Shown: piece after piece, positions 5,789 through 9,118 of the stretch
Position numbering within the stretch: position 1 is the first letter of the stretch
Layout of the letters: every line of letters begins with the position of its first letter
From: Planctomicrobium sp.
Lineage (GTDB): Bacteria; Planctomycetota; Planctomycetia; Planctomycetales; Planctomycetaceae
Direction: 5' to 3'
NCBI GenBank assembly: GCA_018659505.1
Contig: JABJMI010000584.1
Coordinates: 1-9,118 of the forward strand
Length of the DNA stretch: 9,118 nt
Position numbers and translations under genes: made by a program
Notes under the pieces: generated by a model
Seen by the model: the letters and a program-made list of their open reading frames with translations, nothing else
Databases searched by the model: none
What the model was told of the DNA's origin: nothing

Positions 5789-7885
5789 TTACGGCTTCTT
5801 CCTCACAAACTCTTCACGCGAGACTTTGCCGTCCCCGTTTGTGTCAAAACGATTGAAGCGATCTTCAAGGTCAGGTTTCCCGGCTAGTCCTTTCGTGTAC
5901 TCATCCAGCGAAAGATGGTCGTCCTTATTCGTGTCCCAGCGATCAAAAGGAATGTTGCGATCTCCCTTTCCTTTTGCTGTGGACTTTTTGGGCTTGATCG
6001 GCGCCGCAGCGGATTTCTGTTGAGTACTCAGGGCAGTGCCGATGAACGACTTGCCTTTGCCGACAACTTCTGGGTAACTCCGTAGGAACTGATTCTCATC
6101 GATCAGGTTCAGGTAATAGTGGGTAGTCCCTTCGGGTAACTCAGCAATGACGGTGTTCTTGGCAGTAAGAGTGCCTGGCATGCGAAACCATTCTTCGTAC
6201 TGCTCGCCGCCATTGAATGTGTAAATCAAGTCCGCACTCGTGACGCGGGCACCGTTTTCTTTGTAGGTAACGCTAACTCGTCGCCCTTGCCTTTGATGGG
6301 AGTCGACCGTGCAAACCTTGTCCTGATTTGGCAAGGGTGTCGCACAAGCAGGGTTGAAATACGGATAGCTCGCACGCATCTCTGCCAGCACGGTTGTCAG
6401 TTTCTTGTTCATGCTTTGGGTTAGCTCCGGCTTCGACTCGGCCAGGTTCTTCGCTTCCTCGAAATCAACACGTCGTGCGTCCCCGCTCGATGAATTATAA
6501 AGCCGAAATAGCTCCAAAGGTGCTGTTCCCTCGTTGCCGATGTAGTCAAAATTGCTAACTAGCTTGTAGTCGCCGACGCGAATCGTACTTTCCATCGCTG
6601 ATCCGTGCGGGAAGTGCCACACCATCGAATCGCGGGTCGTCCCGTCTGCGTGCTTGACCAGTCGCGGATCTTTGGGGTCGTTGTGCAGGAGCGGCAGCAG
6701 GTCACATCCGTCGAGATTCTTGTTTGAAGGCGTGGGTGTTCCCGTCATCGACAGAATAGTGGGATAGAAATCAAGTCCGTTGGCCATCACCTCCGTCTGC
6801 ACGCCCGCGTTGATACCGGGTCCTGCAATCAGCAACGGAACACGGGTCCCGCCTTCCATCGCTGAGATTTTTCCACGGGCGAGTGGTTCGTTGTCGGTGT
6901 AGCGTTCTTTCGGACTACCTTCCATGCCGCCATTGTCTGAGGTGAAGATGACGTACGTGTTTTCGCTTAACTTGTGCCCAGGCCAACGCGGATCTTCGGT
7001 TTCATCAAGGTAATTAAAGATCGTGCCGACGTAGTAATCCAATTCCTCAACCATCGCGCAGTAGAATGGATTTTGTTGTCCTGGAGTATCCTTGGTGGGT
7101 GGGTGCTCTGGATCAGTTCCCAGACGCTTGGTGTACTTGTCCAGTAGAGCCTGCGAACGCGTGTGAATTGGAGCGTGAACAAGCCAGGTCGCGTAGTAGA
7201 GAAAGAACGGTTTGTCCTTATTGTCGTTCAAAAAGGTAAGGGCATCTTCGTTGGTTTGATGAAATGGAAATCCGTTTTCGTCTAGCTGAAATGGGTCGTT
7301 CTTTTCTTTCGTGGCGAATCCTGCCAGGCGATCGTCCATACTTTGTCGTGCTCCGCGATTGGAGCGAGTGAAATCAAAACCGACATCCTCAGGTTGTGGA
7401 AAAGCTTTATGGCTGATCGCGATATGCCACTTGCCTGAGTGACCTGTTTTATAGCCGTTCTGCCGCAACGCTTTGGCGATTGTCATTTCGTCAGCCGGCA
7501 TCCGGCCGCTGTACCACGGATCCATCATTCGAGAGTTTTTATTGTGGGGAGCAGGTGGTGCTCCACCGACGATGCTTGTCTTCTGAGCCCGCGCGGCATG
7601 GTTGCCGCTGAGGATCGCACACCGCGATGAAGAACAAACCGGCGTCGGTGAATAGCCTTGCCAGAACATGACTCCTTTTTTGGCGAAGGCGTCGATATTG
7701 GGTGTTTCCATCGGCGAAGGTTCGTCGATATCGTAACATTTCACATCTTGCCAACCGAGATCATCGGTCAGAATGAGAACCACGTTCGGTTTGGCGGGAC
7801 GAACAGCCTGTGCTGTCGCAACGGTTGCGTGCAGCGAAGAAATCGTGATCAAACTTAATACAAAAAAGGGCTTGAAAATCTTCAT
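5789..7885 (-). CDS. Secreted type I sulfatase with C-terminal EF-hand pair
   Basis: A 698-residue exported sulfatase, longer than a plain type I enzyme (about 450-550) because of added C-terminal parts. A signal peptide (MKIFKPFFVLSLITISSLHA and following, to about 25) precedes the catalytic domain: D41-D42 in LILTDDLGW; active-site motif C84-S-S-S-R88; K152 and H154 in HSGKWH; H237 in WLVHAPIH; D317-N318 in FTSDNGG; K339. The motif has Ser where the usual CxPxR has Pro. From about 525 to 610 there is a beta-rich accessory region (VSVTYKENGARVTSADLIY), then a Lys/Pro/Ala-rich linker (about 619-645) and two canonical calcium loops, DTNKDDHLSLDE (651-662) and DTNGDGKVSREE (681-692). The general fold is arylsulfatase A-like; the substrate is unknown, presumably a sulfated glycan. 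A weak purine-rich GAGAAA precedes the start. It is the only gene on its apparent transcript. Confidence 0.93.
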   Translation of the reverse strand: MKIFKPFFVLSLITISSLHATVATAQAVRPAKPNVVLILTDDLGWQDVKCYDIDEPSPMETPNIDAFAKKGVMFWQGYSPTPVCSSSRCAILSGNHAARAQKTSIVGGAPPAPHNKNSRMMDPWYSGRMPADEMTIAKALRQNGYKTGHSGKWHIAISHKAFPQPEDVGFDFTRSNRGARQSMDDRLAGFATKEKNDPFQLDENGFPFHQTNEDALTFLNDNKDKPFFLYYATWLVHAPIHTRSQALLDKYTKRLGTDPEHPPTKDTPGQQNPFYCAMVEELDYYVGTIFNYLDETEDPRWPGHKLSENTYVIFTSDNGGMEGSPKERYTDNEPLARGKISAMEGGTRVPLLIAGPGINAGVQTEVMANGLDFYPTILSMTGTPTPSNKNLDGCDLLPLLHNDPKDPRLVKHADGTTRDSMVWHFPHGSAMESTIRVGDYKLVSNFDYIGNEGTAPLELFRLYNSSSGDARRVDFEEAKNLAESKPELTQSMNKKLTTVLAEMRASYPYFNPACATPLPNQDKVCTVDSHQRQGRRVSVTYKENGARVTSADLIYTFNGGEQYEEWFRMPGTLTAKNTVIAELPEGTTHYYLNLIDENQFLRSYPEVVGKGKSFIGTALSTQQKSAAAPIKPKKSTAKGKGDRNIPFDRWDTNKDDHLSLDEYTKGLAGKPDLEDRFNRFDTNGDGKVSREEFVRKKP

Positions 7886-8117
7886 CTATTTTCTCTGACT
7901 GTCTAAGTGTCAATCTATTCGAGTCAGCGTTTCTGCTACCGCGACTCATCGAATGTAAGTAGTCGTCCGTGAAAAAGCGAGTTAGGGACCGAGACCTGAA
8001 CAGGGTCCGCCAAGTGGACCCCACGTCATTCTATAGTACGATTATTCCGAACGCCTGACCTTTCTCGAACATTAATTCCTGGTCATAAACTCATCGGTGT
8101 TCATCAGCACACGAAGC
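7886..8117. other. Upstream region of the second sulfatase
   Basis: It should hold the promoter of the minus-strand sulfatase, but no convincing -35/-10 pair was found. A small perfect hairpin GGGTCC-GCCAAGT-GGACCC lies at 8003-8021, about 120 bp upstream of the start codon; it has no T-run and could be an operator or a chance palindrome. Confidence 0.35.
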
Positions 8118-8256
8118 GGGTGGCACGACCTGAGTGCAGCGGAGCGGAACGGTGGTCGTGGCAACTGTGTGAGCGGCGTTTATCGATGTATTAGCTTCAA
8201 CCCCGCACTCGCCACGCCCATCACTTCACTCCGTTACGTTCTGGGTCGTGCCACCC
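8118..8256 (+). repeat. Long dispersed repeat, copy C, with perfect 13-bp terminal inverted repeats
   Basis: It begins with GGGTGGCACGACC (8118-8130) and ends with the exact reverse complement GGTCGTGCCACCC (8244-8256), giving a 139-bp element. Positions 8118-8222 match copy A (974-1073). The first part contains the TGAGTGCAGCGGAGCGGAA loop shared with copy B. The interior has a degenerate second right arm, GGTCGTGGCAAC (8154-8165). No coding capacity is visible. The layout is MITE-like or a compound REP element. It ends 25 bp from the stop codon of the LRR gene; no target-site duplication was evident. Confidence 0.8.
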
Positions 8257-8281
8257 GTCCCGCGTCCGCACGACACGGAAA

Positions 8282-9118
8282 TTAGTCACCATAGTCGACA
8301 TTACATTTCGGCAATTCCTGCACCAACCTCGCAACACCATCAGTATATCTTACATTGGGTGATAGCGGAGTCAGTCCGATTCCTAAAACAGCAAGCTGTT
8401 TCAACTTGACAAGATCATCTACTGATTTGGCAGTTACAGCGGAACGGTACAAGTTGAGATACTCAAGATTCGGGTGGTCATTGACGAGTATTTGTATGCC
8501 ATCGTCTCCGATACTGGAGTGATCGAAGCTGACTGAACGAAGTTTCTTGCAATTTCGAACGACCGAAACGAGTTGATCTGGTATCTCGCCACCTTCCAAG
8601 TCCAAGGTTTCGAGTTCCGGGAAGGAAGGCCAATTATCGAAATTCTCTGGAAGGTTTTTCGGATGTGAGATTGACAGCCAGCGGATTGCAGAAAGATTTT
8701 CCAATTTTGAAAAATCAGCATTTGAGAAGTCGGCATTTACGATCCTTAGCCCAATCAACTGATGCATCTTACCGAGCCAGTTGAAATCGTCCGCAGTTGT
8801 GCTCACTCCCAAATGCAGCCATTTTATCTGAGTATTGTTGATCAGTGCTTCTTTGGTACGAGAATCGATGCTGTAGTTGCTCAGATCCAAGACACCTGAA
8901 ACCTTAGCAGAATCTTCAAATGAATCTCTCCGACCAGAGATAAGTTCGCTCTGCTCCCCAGATTCTATTGCTGTCAATAAATCGTCAGGAATATCGTTCG
9001 ATTCGGTGTCATTCTCCCACATCCAAAGCCAAAGCTCACCATTCGGAGCGTTGGCATCGTCGATTCCGCCCCGACTGTATGCACCGTAAGGGCGCTTTTC
9101 ACCAGTTGAAATGCTGGA
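8282..9118 (-). CDS. Leucine-rich repeat protein, 5' partial
   Basis: The frame stays open to the right edge of the window: the ATG at 9022 is preceded by 32 further sense codons (ending NGELWLW), so the true start lies outside. The 278 visible residues carry irregular leucine-rich repeats of about 24-28 residues. Examples are LDLSNYSID, IKWLHLGVS, LIGLRIVNADFS, IRWLSISHPKNLP, LETLDLEGGEIP, LRSVSFDHSSIGDDGI, LEYLNLYRSAVT and LAVLGIGLTPLS. Such solenoids bind proteins or other ligands; planctomycetes carry many with unknown partners. The N-terminal visible part is acidic and polar (WENDTESNDIPDD) and could be a linker after another domain upstream. No signal peptide or catalytic motif is visible in the part seen. 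Position relative to the repeat at its 3' end mirrors the other repeat-bearing genes. Confidence 0.85.
   Translation of the reverse strand, partial: SSISTGEKRPYGAYSRGGIDDANAPNGELWLWMWENDTESNDIPDDLLTAIESGEQSELISGRRDSFEDSAKVSGVLDLSNYSIDSRTKEALINNTQIKWLHLGVSTTADDFNWLGKMHQLIGLRIVNADFSNADFSKLENLSAIRWLSISHPKNLPENFDNWPSFPELETLDLEGGEIPDQLVSVVRNCKKLRSVSFDHSSIGDDGIQILVNDHPNLEYLNLYRSAVTAKSVDDLVKLKQLAVLGIGLTPLSPNVRYTDGVARLVQELPKCNVDYGD

Noticed and set aside
7908..7913. Perfect TTGACA on the minus strand just before the second sulfatase
   Set aside because: A -10 box at normal spacing would overlap the start codon and place transcription inside the gene, so it is unlikely to be its promoter.
8003..8021. 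GGGTCC/GGACCC hairpin as a terminator
   Set aside because: There is no T-run on either strand and it lies upstream of, not after, a gene on its strand.
7761..8024. 87-codon minus-strand frame overlapping the second sulfatase start
   Set aside because: It is out of frame with the sulfatase signal peptide, starts with GTG without a ribosome site, and its translation is low-complexity basic.

Overview
The window looks like a chromosomal piece of a marine-type planctomycete (Pirellulales or a relative). This is an inference from gene content, not from a marker gene. The support is two secreted type I sulfatases (one with an EF-hand tail), a PEP-CTERM-sorted exported protein, a PQQ-like beta-propeller protein, a leucine-rich-repeat protein, long intergenic gaps, weak Shine-Dalgarno sites and dispersed GC-rich palindromic repeats. 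No tRNA, rRNA, CRISPR array, integrase or transposase gene was seen.

Layout. Positions 2-826 (+) hold the 3' part of a PQQ-like propeller gene cut by the window edge. Positions 827-1432 are non-coding and repeat-rich: they hold two dispersed repeats, a short second copy of the propeller gene's 3' end (1074-1110) and a possible 32-residue membrane peptide (1283-1381). An AT-rich acyltransferase-3 membrane protein follows at 1433-2590 (+), then a palindromic repeat at 2607-2655. A possible 29-residue leader ORF (2843-2932) runs with an ATGA overlap into an iduronate-2-sulfatase-like gene (2929-4401, +). Convergent to it is a PEP-CTERM protein (4604-5338, -) with a clear intrinsic terminator (4552-4580). 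After a 450-bp gap comes a second sulfatase with two C-terminal EF-hands (5789-7885, -). A long copy of the dispersed repeat (8118-8256) separates it from an LRR protein (8282-9118, -), whose 5' end lies outside the window.

How the genes may work together. The sulfatases would remove sulfate from glycans in the periplasm or outside the cell. The acyltransferase would O-acylate a surface or exported glycan. The PEP-CTERM protein is an envelope or matrix protein delivered by an exosortase encoded elsewhere. This fits a glycan-handling neighbourhood, but the genes are spaced widely and oriented differently, so they do not form one operon.

The most unusual signals lie in the non-coding DNA. A repeat family with arms GGGTGGCACGACC / GGTCGTGCCACCC sits next to gene 3' ends. 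A second hairpin repeat travels with it. The duplicated gene tail differs from the original almost only at synonymous positions.
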